The translations under genes were made by a program, and so were the position numbers. The notes under the pieces were generated by a model. That model saw only the letters and a program-made list of their open reading frames with translations. It was not told where the DNA came from and ran no database searches. This document shows positions 33,058-42,089 of a stretch of 64,000 nucleotides of DNA, one piece after another (the first letter of the stretch is position 1; the number at the start of each line of letters is the position of its first letter). The DNA lies in assembly GCA_965203575.1 (NCBI GenBank), contig OZ241894.1, forward strand, positions 3,348,001 through 3,412,000. Direction: 5' to 3'. This DNA is from Aldehydirespirator sp965203575 (GTDB taxonomy: Bacteria > Actinomycetota > Acidimicrobiia > Acidimicrobiales > Aldehydirespiratoraceae).

Positions 33058-34068
33058 GTGACGTCGGTAGGAATCGTCGGCGCGGGCCGGGCCGCGACGC
33101 TCCACGCCGAGGCGGTCCGGGCCACCAGAGGTGTGCATCTGGCGGGGGTGGCGGCCCGGTCTACCGCCTCACCTAGAGCGGCTGCTCTCGCCGGAGCGAT
33201 GGACTGTCCAGTGCTGACGGCTCAGGAGCTGGCCCGGGCCTGCGACGTGGCCGTGATCGCCACTCCCCCGGCCGCCCGGGCCGAGGCTCTCGCCGAGTTG
33301 GCCTCGTCCCGCCGGCTGCGGGCTGTGCTGGTCGAGTCGCCCGCCGCGACCACCCTCGACGGCATCGCCGACCTCGGCGCCGCGTTCACTGGTAGGCCGG
33401 TCATGGCCGCGGTGAACCTGCTGCACGCGCCGGCCGTGCGCTTGGTGCTGGACGCGGTGGCGGCCATGGACCCGCACCATCTGGAGTTGCGGCTGGCGGT
33501 GCCCGACCCGGCTCGAGGCCACGAATCCGGCGCCGCTTTCGGGGGCGGCGTCACGATGGACCCCGCGGCGGGATTCTGGCCGGTGTTGATCGCGGCCATG
33601 GGAGCGGCGGTCCAGTCCGTCGCTGCGCCGCGGCTGGAGGTTGTCGAGGGGCTCGACCGCGCCGCGGCCGTCGTGCTCCGAGCCGTGAACGGACGGTCGG
33701 CCCGGGCCGCGCTGCGCTGGGGCGCCCCGGTGGCCGAGGCCTCGGTCGAGGCGGCCGATCCCGCCCGTGTGGCCCGGGTGGACGTCTGGCCGGTGCCCGT
33801 TGCCGAGATCGACGGCGTCCCGGCCGGTCCGCCCGCTGGCGCCGCGCACCCTCTGGCCGCGCTCGGCTTCGTGGCCCAGGTCGAGCGGCTGGCTCGTGTG
33901 GCCAGAGGCGAGGCCCGTCCCTGGCCCGACTTGGGCGCCGCGGCCTCGGCCCTGACCGTCGCGGTCGCGGCGGCGATGTCGGTCCGGCGCGGCGGTGCGG
34001 CTGTCGCAGTCGCAGACACGCCCCAGGACACGTCGCCATTCGAGATCCTGGACGGCACGCGCCGCTAG
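33058..34068 (+). CDS. Gfo/Idh/MocA-family oxidoreductase
   Basis: 336 residues, GTG start. The N-terminal Rossmann fold has SVGIVGAGRAATLHAEAVRA (dinucleotide loop) and AVIATPPAARAEAL; VESPAATTLDG corresponds to the EKP motif of the family, but with SPA in place of KP, so the catalytic Lys appears missing. The C-terminal half contains FGGGVTMDPAAGFWPVLI, equivalent to the GGG-D-x-G region. The substrate cannot be predicted. The altered EKP position suggests a diverged or non-classical member. It stands alone between divergent and convergent genes. Confidence 0.72.
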   Translation: MTSVGIVGAGRAATLHAEAVRATRGVHLAGVAARSTASPRAAALAGAMDCPVLTAQELARACDVAVIATPPAARAEALAELASSRRLRAVLVESPAATTLDGIADLGAAFTGRPVMAAVNLLHAPAVRLVLDAVAAMDPHHLELRLAVPDPARGHESGAAFGGGVTMDPAAGFWPVLIAAMGAAVQSVAAPRLEVVEGLDRAAAVVLRAVNGRSARAALRWGAPVAEASVEAADPARVARVDVWPVPVAEIDGVPAGPPAGAAHPLAALGFVAQVERLARVARGEARPWPDLGAAASALTVAVAAAMSVRRGGAAVAVADTPQDTSPFEILDGTRR

Positions 34069-34141
34069 CCCGGCGTCCACGAGAATCTTGGTGCGATTAC
34101 TACGCACATACTCCACAGAACCAACCCGAGATTGTGGGCGA

Positions 34142-34795
34142 CTACTGCTCCTGCGCGCCTGGTGCTCCCGCAGACCGTCGCAGGGCCAAGCGGTCCTTGC
34201 CCGCGTCGATCCCGGGGAGTTGGGGCTGCACGCCTGCCGCTCCCCGCCAAGCGGTGAACCGCTCCATCACGATTTGCTCCACCTCCTGCCACGTGCGGGC
34301 CCTCGGCTCAGCCGCGTCGCGGTTGTAGGGCTGGTCGAACACGATCACGTCGTTGCCGCTGGCCCGCAGCGCGGCGATGTTGTGGGGAGCGTCGTCCACG
34401 TAGCAGTCGGCCTCCACCTCCGGCTTGTTGCCCAGGAAGCAGATGTCGCGATACGGGATGCGCTCCGCGTCCAGCCACTGCACCGTGTCGGCCACCGCCT
34501 CGGCATGGCCCCAGTTGACGTATAGGCGATGGGTGATCACCCGGATCCACACGCCTGCGTCCGACAGCCGCCACAGCGCCTCGGCCGCACCCTCGATGGC
34601 GGGCAGCTTGGCCAGCATCCGGTGCTCGGTCACGGCCAAGCCGTGGTATCGCTCGAAGTCGCTCGGGCTCAGATCCCATTCGCGGAAGTCGTAGGACCGC
34701 TCCTCAGGCAGGGAGGCAGGGTCCACTCCCCTCAATCGGGCGATGAACTGCGCGAATCCCGCCGTGTAGTCGGCGACGACCCCGTCGAGGTCCAC
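34142..34795 (-). CDS. HAD-family 5'-nucleotidase (NT5C-like)
   Basis: 217 residues. The HAD motif I is at the very start (VDLDGVVADYT, nucleophile Asp then acid Asp), motif II is VITHRLYVNWG, and the motif III/IV region is CFLGNKPEVEADCYVDDAPHN. The pattern matches deoxyribonucleoside 5'-monophosphatases of the NT5C group. The start is uncertain: GTG 34795 is the only standard start after the upstream gene's stop, and it leaves just one residue before the motif; the open frame runs back to 34867 without another ATG, GTG or TTG, so a CTG start is possible. It is downstream of the Dyp peroxidase on the same strand. Confidence 0.75.
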   Translation of the reverse strand: MDLDGVVADYTAGFAQFIARLRGVDPASLPEERSYDFREWDLSPSDFERYHGLAVTEHRMLAKLPAIEGAAEALWRLSDAGVWIRVITHRLYVNWGHAEAVADTVQWLDAERIPYRDICFLGNKPEVEADCYVDDAPHNIAALRASGNDVIVFDQPYNRDAAEPRARTWQEVEQIVMERFTAWRGAAGVQPQLPGIDAGKDRLALRRSAGAPGAQEQ

Positions 34796-34867
34796 GCCGA
34801 AGACGAATTGAGACGTCTCGCTCAGCGTGTTGCGCTCGGCCCGGCTGCTGTCTACCCGCCAGGCTTC

Positions 34868-35782
34868 TCAGCCCAGTGCGGCGTCGAGCGCCTCCACCGA
34901 CGGTGCGAAGTAGAAGGAGCCCGATGCCGGCGTCGAGTAGTCGGTGATGAAGTCGGGCTCCTGGCCGTTTATGCCGTACATCGCCTCCATCCGCTCGCGC
35001 AGCGGGGCCTGTGTCTTGCAGAAGCCCATGAAGTACAGGCCGACCGTGCCGTCGTGGAAGGCGTAGGGGGTGGAGCGCCGCACCATCTCGCCGCGCTTGG
35101 GGGTGGACTCGTCGGCGGTCGCGCCCTCGCGTAGCTCTACGTGCGAGAGGTGGGAGCGGGGCACCTGCACCTCGAGCTTGACCGAATCGGCCTTGGTGCG
35201 CCCGAAGGTGTTCTCCTCCTGCTCCAGCGACAGCGTTGCCCAGTAGTCCAGGTCGTGGACCCAGCGCTGGGCGATGCAGAACGCGCCGCCCTCTCCCGGG
35301 TCCCCGTCATCGATGATGGCCCGGTCCGGCTCGTCCTCGGGCTCCGGGTTGCCGGTTCCGTCGATGTGGCCGGTGAGGTCGAGGCTGTTCTTGTAGATGA
35401 ACGTCGGGGTCTCGCGGGCCACCGCCATGTGGCCGGCCACGGCGCGCCGGAACGTGTGCTGGACCTCCCAGCACAGATCCTTCTCGGCGTGGTGGACCCA
35501 GATGAGCAGCTCCTCCTGAGTCCCCTTGGCCACCCGGGTTCCGTCGGGGGACGCGTAGCCGGGATAGGGCTGGAAGTCGTCGCCGGTCTCGATGCCCAGA
35601 TCGGCAGCCAGGGTCGGGCCCAGCAGGACGCCGAGATTCACGCCCTGGGCCTCGGCATCGGCCCGGCAGTCGCCCAGCGCCCGACGGATGACGCCGAGGT
35701 CCGCGCCGTCGACGCGGCTCATGTGCGTGTACCACTGGTACTTCTGCAAGTCGGTGAGAATCGCTGCCTGAGGTGTTGGCAT
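34868..35782 (-). CDS. Dyp-type heme peroxidase
   Basis: 304 residues from ATG 35782 (MPTPQAAILTD), chosen because GAGAGG lies upstream; the frame extends to 35830. Dyp signatures: the GxxDG region LTGHIDGTGNPEPE (catalytic Asp), AQRWVHDLDYW, PRSHLSHVEL (probable heme-ligand His), RRSTPYAF and GLYFMGFCKTQAPLRERMEAM. No Tat or Sec signal is seen, so it is cytoplasmic or an encapsulin cargo candidate, although no encapsulin gene is nearby. It oxidises dyes, phenolics or porphyrin-type substrates with peroxide. Confidence 0.9.
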   Translation of the reverse strand: MPTPQAAILTDLQKYQWYTHMSRVDGADLGVIRRALGDCRADAEAQGVNLGVLLGPTLAADLGIETGDDFQPYPGYASPDGTRVAKGTQEELLIWVHHAEKDLCWEVQHTFRRAVAGHMAVARETPTFIYKNSLDLTGHIDGTGNPEPEDEPDRAIIDDGDPGEGGAFCIAQRWVHDLDYWATLSLEQEENTFGRTKADSVKLEVQVPRSHLSHVELREGATADESTPKRGEMVRRSTPYAFHDGTVGLYFMGFCKTQAPLRERMEAMYGINGQEPDFITDYSTPASGSFYFAPSVEALDAALG

Positions 35783-35902
35783 CGGTAGTCCTCTCGAGTA
35801 GTTGGGCCGGCCGCCGCCGGCGTCTGACATCGCGCTAGAACCCTAGACGAACGGCGCGGCAACTATGCATGCTGGGGCGCGGGATTGTTGCCGCCTGTGT
35901 TT

Positions 35903-35940
35903 CCCGCTCTTGTTCGCCGCGCTCACGGGCCGCTCGGGCC
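35903..35940. repeat. Dispersed 3'-proximal element, copy 4
   Basis: A consensus copy with CTTGTTCGCCGCGCTCACGG. It lies 59 bases below the acyl-CoA synthetase stop, where CCCGGCCTCTAG overlaps the stop codon. Confidence 0.85.
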
Positions 35941-35998
35941 ACGGCCTCGCTCACCACCAGGCAAGGTGACGGCGAGATCGCTACCCTTCGCCCGGCCT

Positions 35999-37549
35999 CT
36001 AGCGGTCTCGCAGCTCGCGGCGCAGGATCTTTCCGGATGCGCTCTTGGGGATGGCCTCCAGCACCTCCAGTGCCCGGACCTGCTTGTAGGTGGCCAGGTG
36101 CTCGCCCACATGGTCCTGTAGGTCCGCGAGGGTGGGCGCCTCGGCGCCGGGAGCGAGCGTGATGAAGGCCTTGGGCAACTCCCCCGCCTCCTCGTCGGGA
36201 ATGCCGATCACGGCCGCGTCGGACACCGCCGGATGGGTGACCAGCACCGCCTCCAGCTCGGCGGGGGGAACCTGCCAGGCCTTGTACTTGATGAGCTCCT
36301 TGATGCGGTCGACTATCGACACGTGGTCCTCGTCGTCGATGACGGCCACGTCGCCGGTGTGCAGCCAGCCGTCGGAGTCGAGGGTCTCGGCCGTGGCTTC
36401 GGGGTTGTTGAGGTATCCCCTCATGACCTGGGGTCCGCGCACAAGCAGTTCACCGCGCTCGCCCACGCCCACATCGGCGCCGGTCTCGGCGTCGACAATG
36501 CGGATCTCGGTGTTCGAGATGGTCACGCCGCTCGTTCCGGGCCGGAACTGTCCCTCGGGGGTGCAGTGGCTGACCGGGCTCAGCTCCGTCATTCCGTAGC
36601 CTTGGACCACCTCGCAGCCCACCCGGGCCGCGGCGGCGGCGGCCAGGTCGGCGCCCAGCGGTGCCGCCCCCGAGAAGATCTGCTTGATCGACGACAGGTC
36701 GAAGTCGTCCACCACCGGGTGCTTGGCCAACCCCAGCACCATGGGCGGCACCGCGAAGAACCGCGTGATCCGCTGCTCCTGGACCAGCTCCAGGGCTCGC
36801 ACCATGTCGAAGCGGGGCATGGTCACCACCCTCACCCCGAAGGCGAGCAGCATGTTCATCAGCACCTGCATCCCGTAGATGTGGAAGAACGGCAGCACGG
36901 CCAGGGCCACCTCGCCGCCGGAGGGCACGAACGTGTACTCCATCTGGGTGATGTTGGCCACCAGGTTGCGATGGGTGAGCATCACGCCCTTGGGCAGCCC
37001 GGTCGTGCCCGAGGAGTACGGCAGCACGACGACGTGCTCGGCGTAGTCGACCGGCACCTGGTCGATGGGCTCGCCGAAGAGCGACGCGAGCGGTACGGCT
37101 CCCTCGGCCTGCCCCATTACCACGATCTGCTCCACGCCGGTCCCCTCCGAGGCGGCTCGGGCCGTCTCCAGGAACATCGGGATGGTCACGACCCATGACG
37201 CCGCCGCGTCGGTGAGCTGATGGCGCACCTCCTCGGGTCCGTAGGTGGGGTTGATGGTCGTGACGGTCCCGCCGGCCAGGGCTATGCCGTGGAACACGAT
37301 GGCGTACTCGGGGATGTTGGGAGCGAGGATGGCGACGGTTGTTCCGGGGCCCACGCCCCGGGAGCTGAGCCCGCCGCCGAGGCTGCGAACAGCGGCGTGA
37401 AGCTCCGAGAACGTGTACGACGACGAGGCTCCGTCGGTGATGGCCACCTCGTCGGCGCGGTCCGCGGCCGACGCGAACACGCACTCGGTGATCGACTGGT
37501 CGGGAATGTCCACGTCAGGCAGGGGGCTGGTGTGGATGATGGTGCTCAC
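35999..37549 (-). CDS. AMP-forming acyl-CoA synthetase (4-coumarate-CoA ligase-like)
   Basis: About 516 residues. The adenylate-forming signature YSSGTTGLPKGVMLTHRN is near residue 180, then GAAPLGADLA, QGYGMTELSPVSH, GWLHTGDVAVIDDEDH, IVDRIKELIKYKAWQV and the C-terminal catalytic Lys motif PKSASGKILRREL. It activates a carboxylic acid to its CoA thioester via an acyl-AMP; the sequence most resembles 4-coumarate/aryl or medium-chain ligases. GTG 37549 has GAGG six bases upstream and is preferred over the TTG two codons earlier. It is divergent from the transhydrogenase operon. Confidence 0.9.
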   Translation of the reverse strand: MSTIIHTSPLPDVDIPDQSITECVFASAADRADEVAITDGASSSYTFSELHAAVRSLGGGLSSRGVGPGTTVAILAPNIPEYAIVFHGIALAGGTVTTINPTYGPEEVRHQLTDAAASWVVTIPMFLETARAASEGTGVEQIVVMGQAEGAVPLASLFGEPIDQVPVDYAEHVVVLPYSSGTTGLPKGVMLTHRNLVANITQMEYTFVPSGGEVALAVLPFFHIYGMQVLMNMLLAFGVRVVTMPRFDMVRALELVQEQRITRFFAVPPMVLGLAKHPVVDDFDLSSIKQIFSGAAPLGADLAAAAAARVGCEVVQGYGMTELSPVSHCTPEGQFRPGTSGVTISNTEIRIVDAETGADVGVGERGELLVRGPQVMRGYLNNPEATAETLDSDGWLHTGDVAVIDDEDHVSIVDRIKELIKYKAWQVPPAELEAVLVTHPAVSDAAVIGIPDEEAGELPKAFITLAPGAEAPTLADLQDHVGEHLATYKQVRALEVLEAIPKSASGKILRRELRDR

Positions 37550-37660
37550 AATCAACCTCGCGATGAAGGCTCGAACAGGACGCCTCCGAGGCTAGGAGCT
37601 TCCGCGCCCGATGGCGAGATCACGCCGCGGCAAGCCGCGGCTCGATATCCTTTCTGATCC

Positions 37661-38863
37661 GTGCGCCTGGGACTGCTGCGCGAATCCGATCCGAGGGAGA
37701 ACCGCGTAGCGCTTGTCCCCGACGGCGTGGGCGCGTTGGCCCAGCACGGGTGCGATCTGCTGGTAGAGCGGGGGGCAGGTTCGGGTGCTGGGATCGACGA
37801 CGCCGCCTACCGGGACGCCGGTGCCTCAGTAGTCGATGCTGATGAGGTCTGGGCGGCGGATCTGGTCGTCTCGGTCCGCGATCTGCCCGCAGATGGTGGC
37901 CCGCACCGTGCCACGGGCTCTCCGCTGACCTTCGTCGGGGTGTTCGACCCGCTGTGGATGCCGCCGCGGGCGCAGCGACACGCCACCGAGGGAACCTGTG
38001 CCTTCTCCATGGACCTGGTGCCCCGCATCACCCGGGCGCAGACCATGGACGTGCTGTCCTCGATGGGCACGATCGCCGGCTACGAGGCGGTGCTGCTGGC
38101 CGCGAGCCGGCTGCCCCAGATGTTCCCCCTGATGATGACCGCCGCCGGGACGCTGGCCCCGGCGAGGGTGCTGGTGCTCGGTGCGGGTGTGGCCGGCCTT
38201 CAGGCCATCGCCACCTCCCGGCGCCTCGGCGCGGTGGTGGAGGGGTATGACGTGCGACCGGCCGCGGTCGAGCAGATCCGCTCGATGGGTGCCCGAGCGG
38301 TGGAGTTGGACCTCTCGGCGGCGGGAGCCGACGCGGCCAGCGTCGAGGACTCCGGCGGGTACGCCCGGGCCCAGACCGACGATGTCGCCGGAAGGCAGCA
38401 GGAGTTGCTGGCGCCCTATGTGGCCGCCTCCGATGTCGTGATCACCACCGCGGCCATCCCCGGGCGGGCGTCGCCGCTGCTGCTCACCGCCGAGATGGTC
38501 GATGCCATGGCCCCCGGCTCGGTCGTCATCGATCTGGCCTCCGAGCGGGGCGGCAACTGCGCCGTGACGCAGTCGGACATCGAGGTAGAGCGGGGTGGTG
38601 TGACCGTCCTCGCTCCCACCGACCTGGTGTCGCGGTGCGCCCGCCATGCCAGCCAGATGTTCTCCCGCAACCTCGTCGCCTTCCTGCGACATCTCGCCCC
38701 GGACGGCGAGATCGACCTCCGCGACGACGAGATCCTGTCGGCCATGCTGGTCACGCGAGACGGCTCGGTGGTGCATCCGGGCGTGGCCGAGGCGCTCGGC
38801 GTGGCCGGGGCGTCCGACGGGTCCGAGGCGCTCGGCGGGTCGGAAGCGACCGGGGAGGGCTAG
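37661..38863 (+). CDS. pntAA: NAD(P) transhydrogenase subunit alpha 1 (NAD-binding domain I)
   Basis: 400 residues, GTG start. AlaDH/PNT N-terminal signatures: RLGLLRESDPRENRVALVP and GAGIDDAAYRDAGA. The Rossmann half has ARVLVLGAGVAGLQAIATSRRLGA, then EGYDVRPAAVEQI and VITTAAIPGRASPLL. It binds NAD(H) and is the peripheral domain I of the proton-pumping transhydrogenase. It is followed 4 bases later by the short membrane subunit, so alpha is split as in many bacteria. Confidence 0.92.
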   Translation: MRLGLLRESDPRENRVALVPDGVGALAQHGCDLLVERGAGSGAGIDDAAYRDAGASVVDADEVWAADLVVSVRDLPADGGPHRATGSPLTFVGVFDPLWMPPRAQRHATEGTCAFSMDLVPRITRAQTMDVLSSMGTIAGYEAVLLAASRLPQMFPLMMTAAGTLAPARVLVLGAGVAGLQAIATSRRLGAVVEGYDVRPAAVEQIRSMGARAVELDLSAAGADAASVEDSGGYARAQTDDVAGRQQELLAPYVAASDVVITTAAIPGRASPLLLTAEMVDAMAPGSVVIDLASERGGNCAVTQSDIEVERGGVTVLAPTDLVSRCARHASQMFSRNLVAFLRHLAPDGEIDLRDDEILSAMLVTRDGSVVHPGVAEALGVAGASDGSEALGGSEATGEG

Positions 38864-38867
38864 TCCG

Positions 38868-39206
38868 GTGGATCTGCTGATCGCGGTGACCCTCTTCGTG
38901 CTGGCCGTGTTCCTCGGCGTCGAGTTGATCACCAAGGTGCCGCCCACCCTTCACACCCCGCTGATGTCGGGGTCCAACGCCATCTCCGGCATCACCATCG
39001 TCGGCGCGCTGGTGGCGGCCGGCGCCGACCACAGCACCTTCACCGCGGTGCTCGGCTTCGCGGCCGTCACCCTGGCGATGATCAACGTCGTGGGAGGCTT
39101 CCTGGTCACCCACCGGATGCTGGGGATGTTCGGCCCCAAGCGCCGCCGTGGGATCCCCTCGGAGGACCGAACAGCATCGTCTGCCGAAGACGCCGGAGAC
39201 CGGTGA
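38868..39206 (+). CDS. pntAB: NAD(P) transhydrogenase subunit alpha 2 (membrane part)
   Basis: 112 residues from GTG 38868. Three hydrophobic helices (LLIAVTLFVLAVFLGVELI, ISGITIVGALVAAGAD and TLAMINVVGGFLVTHRML) and the typical TPLMSGSNAISGI loop identify domain II alpha. It forms part of the proton channel with subunit beta. The stop TGA overlaps an ATG (TGATG) that opens a five-residue cistron before pntB. Confidence 0.9.
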   Translation: MDLLIAVTLFVLAVFLGVELITKVPPTLHTPLMSGSNAISGITIVGALVAAGADHSTFTAVLGFAAVTLAMINVVGGFLVTHRMLGMFGPKRRRGIPSEDRTASSAEDAGDR

Positions 39207-39223
39207 TGGACGGGGACCGGTGA
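39206..39223 (+). CDS. 5-codon minicistron between pntAB and pntB
   Basis: Encodes MDGDR and stops at a second TGATG that starts pntB. MD matches the start of pntB (MDDW) and GDR matches the end of pntAB (AGDR). The 17-base unit GACCGGTGATGGACG is thus a tandem duplication of the stop/start junction. Confidence 0.45.
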   Translation: MDGDR

Positions 39224-40599
39224 TGGACGACTGGACCACGCTCGGCTACCTCGCCTCGGCGGTGCTCTTCATTCTCGGCCTCAAGCGTCTCAGCCGGCCC
39301 CGGACGGCGGTGAGGGGAAACCAGTTCGGCGCGACCGGGATGCTCATCGCGATCGTTGTCACCCTCACCGACAACGCCATCCTGGGCTTCGAGTGGATCA
39401 TCGCCGGCCTGGTGCTTGGAACGGCGGTGGGAGCGGTTCTGGCCGTGCGGGTCCAGATGACGGCCATGCCCGAACTCGTGGCGCTGTTCAACGGCTTCGG
39501 CGGCGGCGCCTCGGTGCTGGTCGCGGCGGCTTCGTACATCGAGGCGGCCGACCTTGCCACCGATTCCCCCCGACTGTCGGCCGCGGCCGGGCTGGCCGCG
39601 CTGATCGGGGCGGTCACGTTCACCGGCAGCCTCATCGCCTTCGGGAAGCTGCGGGAGAGGCTGCGATGGTCCGGATTCAAGGGGATGCAGATTGTGAGCG
39701 CGGCCGGTGTCGCGGCCGCCGTCGTCTTCGGAGTGCTGATGGTCGCCGATGCCGGCAATGCGCTGTGGATCTGGCTGCTGGTGGCGGTGGCGGCCGTGCT
39801 CGGCGTGCTGGTGGTGTCGCCCATCGGCGGTGCCGACATGCCGGTGGTGATCGCGCTGCTGAACTCGCTGTCGGGCATGGCCGCGGTGGCCGCCGGGTTC
39901 GTGCTCGACAATTCGCTGCTGATCATCGCGGGCTCGCTGGTCGGGGCGAGCGGCCTGATCCTGACCCAGATCATGTGCGTCGCCATGAACCGGTCCCTGC
40001 TGGCGGTGATGTTCAGCCCCGCGCCCTCGGGCGCGGGCGGCCCCAGCGCCGACGACGTGTACGCGGGCAAGGTCCGCTCGACGTCGCCCGACGATGTGGC
40101 CATGCTGCTCGAGGCGGCCGAGCGGGTGGCCATCGTGCCCGGCTACGGGCTGGCGGTGGCCCAGGCCCAGCACGCCGTCCGTGATCTGGCCCGGCGCCTG
40201 GAGGACCGTGGCACCCAGGTGGTGTTCGGCATCCATCCGGTGGCCGGCCGGATGCCCGGCCACATGAACGTGCTGCTGGCGGAGGCCGAGATCGGCTACG
40301 AGCAGCTAGTGGAGATGGATGACATCAACCCCACCTTCGAGCAGACCGACGTGACCATCGTGCTGGGCGCCAACGACGTGGTGAACCCGATCGCTCGCAC
40401 CGACCCGTCCAGCCCCATCGCGGGAATGCCGATCCTCGACGTGGACAAGAGCGGTGTGGTGGTGGTCATCAAGCGGAGCCTCAGCCCCGGCTTCGCGGGG
40501 ATCCCCAACCCGCTGTTCGCGGCGGACAACTCGATGATGCTCTTCGGCGACGGGCGCGAGGCCGTGGTCAGCGTCACCAAGGCCCTCCAGCAGATCTGA
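39223..40599 (+). CDS. pntB: NAD(P) transhydrogenase subunit beta
   Basis: 458 residues from ATG 39223. About eight membrane helices, including MTAMPELVALFNGFGGGASV and MPVVIALLNSLSGMAAVAAGF, form the proton channel. The C-terminal domain III binds NADP(H): VAIVPGYGLAVAQAQHAV, HPVAGRMPGHMNVLLAEA, VLGANDVVNP and KRSLSPGFAGIPNPLF. With pntAA and pntAB it couples the proton gradient to NADPH formation. The start was chosen at the TGATG overlap rather than the ATG at 39148 because it matches the family N-terminus (WTTLGYLASAVLFILGL). Confidence 0.93.
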   Translation: MDDWTTLGYLASAVLFILGLKRLSRPRTAVRGNQFGATGMLIAIVVTLTDNAILGFEWIIAGLVLGTAVGAVLAVRVQMTAMPELVALFNGFGGGASVLVAAASYIEAADLATDSPRLSAAAGLAALIGAVTFTGSLIAFGKLRERLRWSGFKGMQIVSAAGVAAAVVFGVLMVADAGNALWIWLLVAVAAVLGVLVVSPIGGADMPVVIALLNSLSGMAAVAAGFVLDNSLLIIAGSLVGASGLILTQIMCVAMNRSLLAVMFSPAPSGAGGPSADDVYAGKVRSTSPDDVAMLLEAAERVAIVPGYGLAVAQAQHAVRDLARRLEDRGTQVVFGIHPVAGRMPGHMNVLLAEAEIGYEQLVEMDDINPTFEQTDVTIVLGANDVVNPIARTDPSSPIAGMPILDVDKSGVVVVIKRSLSPGFAGIPNPLFAADNSMMLFGDGREAVVSVTKALQQI

Positions 40600-40614
40600 G
40601 CGCCCAGGGGCGCC
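40600..40614 (+). terminator. Possible hairpin terminator after pntB
   Basis: GCGCC-CAGG-GGCGC begins at the base after the pntB stop. No T run follows, so it may only be a hairpin. Confidence 0.35.
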
Positions 40615-40635
40615 GAATCGGACCGGACGGCGCTT

Positions 40636-40674
40636 CCCGCTCTTGTTCGTTGCGACCTGAGGGCCGCTCGGGCC
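40636..40674. repeat. Dispersed 3'-proximal element, copy 5 (divergent)
   Basis: CCCGCTCTTGTTCGTTGCGA and GAGGGCCGCTCGGGCC. It ends 7 bases below the stop of the TrpB-like gene, between two convergent genes. Confidence 0.75.
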
Positions 40675-40680
40675 CAGGGT

Positions 40681-42045
40681 CTAGGGCAGGGCGGGGATGG
40701 CCTGCATCGACTGGGCCAGGGCCTCGGCCGATAGGTCGAGGTCGGCCATGGACCCGGAGATGTAGTCCTCGTAGGCGGCCAGGTCGAGGTGGCCGTGGCC
40801 GCACAGCGCGGTGAGGATCGTCTTGGACTCGCCGGTCTCCTTGCACGCCAGCGCCTCGCGGATGGCCGCGGCCAGGGCGTGGGTCGGCTCGGGCGCGGGC
40901 ACGATCCCCTCGGTGCGGGCGAACTGCAATGCGGCCGCGAAGCACTCCATCTGGCCGATGGCCACCGCCTCGGTCAGGCCCAGCTCGTAGACGTGGGAGA
41001 TGAGCGGCGACATGCCGTGGTAGCGCAACCCGCCGGCGTGGATCGGTTCGGGGATGAACGCGGACCCCAGGGTGTGCATCTTCAGCAGCGGCGTGGTGCA
41101 GGCCGTGTCGCCGAAGTCGTAGCGGTACTCGCCCCGGGTGAGCGACGGGCAGGCGGCCGGCTCCACGCAGCGGATCACCGGCGACATGTTCCCGGCCAGC
41201 TTCTCCCGCAGGAACGGCATCGACAGGCCGCCGAAGTTGGACCCGCCTCCGGTGCAGCCCACCAGAACGTCGGGGGTCTCCCCCACCATGGCCAGCTGGC
41301 GCAGGGCCTCCTCGCCGATGATGGTCTGGTGCAGGATCACGTGGTTGAGCACGCTGCCCAGCGAGTAACGGATCGCGGGGTCGACGGCCGCCACCGAGAT
41401 GGCCTCCGAGATGGCGATGCCCAGAGAGCCGGGATGGTCGGGGTCCTCCGCGAGCAGGCTGCGGCCGTACTCGGTGACCGTTGACGGGCTGGGGTGCACG
41501 GTGGCCCCCCACACCTCCATCATCGTCTTGCGGTAGGGCTTCTGGCGGTAGGAGGCGGCCACCTGCCAGACCTCGCACTCCATGCCGTACTGGGCGCAGG
41601 CGAAGGCCAGGGCGCTGCCCCACTGTCCCGCTCCCGTCTCGGTGGTGAGCTGGGTCACTCCCTCGGAGTGGTTGTAGAACGCCTGGGCGACCGCGGTGTT
41701 GGGCTTGTGGGACCCGGCCGGGCTCACGCCCTCGTACTTGTAGAAGATCTTGGCCGGCGTGTCGAGGGCCTGCTCCAGGCGGCGGGCCCTGAACAGCGGG
41801 CTCGGGCGCCACAGGCGCAGCACGTCGATCACCCCTCCGGGGATGTCGATGAACGAGTCGCCCGACACCTCCTGCAGGATCAGCCCCATCGGGAACAGCG
41901 GGGCCAGGTCGTCGGGCCCGGCCGGCTCCAGGGTGCCGGGATGCAGCGGCGGGGGCGGCGGCGCGGGCAGGTCGGGAATCACGTTGTACCACTGGGTCGG
42001 CATCTCGGATTCCGGAAGGTTCACGCGGTAGTAGTCGTCGGCCAT
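40681..42045 (-). CDS. TrpB-like PLP enzyme (TrpB2 type tryptophan synthase beta)
   Basis: 454 residues. The PLP Lys is in GSHKPNTAVAQAF (Lys114), followed by TTETGAGQWGSALAFAC and the phosphate loop GCTGGGSNFGGLSMPF; ending motifs include CGHGHLDLAAYEDYI. The long N-terminal extension (TQWYNVIPDLP...) and GSHKxN motif are those of the TrpB2 group rather than the TrpA-partnered TrpB1. It probably makes tryptophan from indole and serine, or salvages indole. ATG 42045 is preferred to ATG 42051 because AAGGA then sits 8 bases away. No trpA is beside it; the dispersed element lies just below its stop. Confidence 0.88.
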   Translation of the reverse strand: MADDYYRVNLPESEMPTQWYNVIPDLPAPPPPPLHPGTLEPAGPDDLAPLFPMGLILQEVSGDSFIDIPGGVIDVLRLWRPSPLFRARRLEQALDTPAKIFYKYEGVSPAGSHKPNTAVAQAFYNHSEGVTQLTTETGAGQWGSALAFACAQYGMECEVWQVAASYRQKPYRKTMMEVWGATVHPSPSTVTEYGRSLLAEDPDHPGSLGIAISEAISVAAVDPAIRYSLGSVLNHVILHQTIIGEEALRQLAMVGETPDVLVGCTGGGSNFGGLSMPFLREKLAGNMSPVIRCVEPAACPSLTRGEYRYDFGDTACTTPLLKMHTLGSAFIPEPIHAGGLRYHGMSPLISHVYELGLTEAVAIGQMECFAAALQFARTEGIVPAPEPTHALAAAIREALACKETGESKTILTALCGHGHLDLAAYEDYISGSMADLDLSAEALAQSMQAIPALP

Positions 42046-42089
42046 CGCCATAGTCCTTTCGGTGCAGCCTTCAGGGTGGGGCGCCGACC

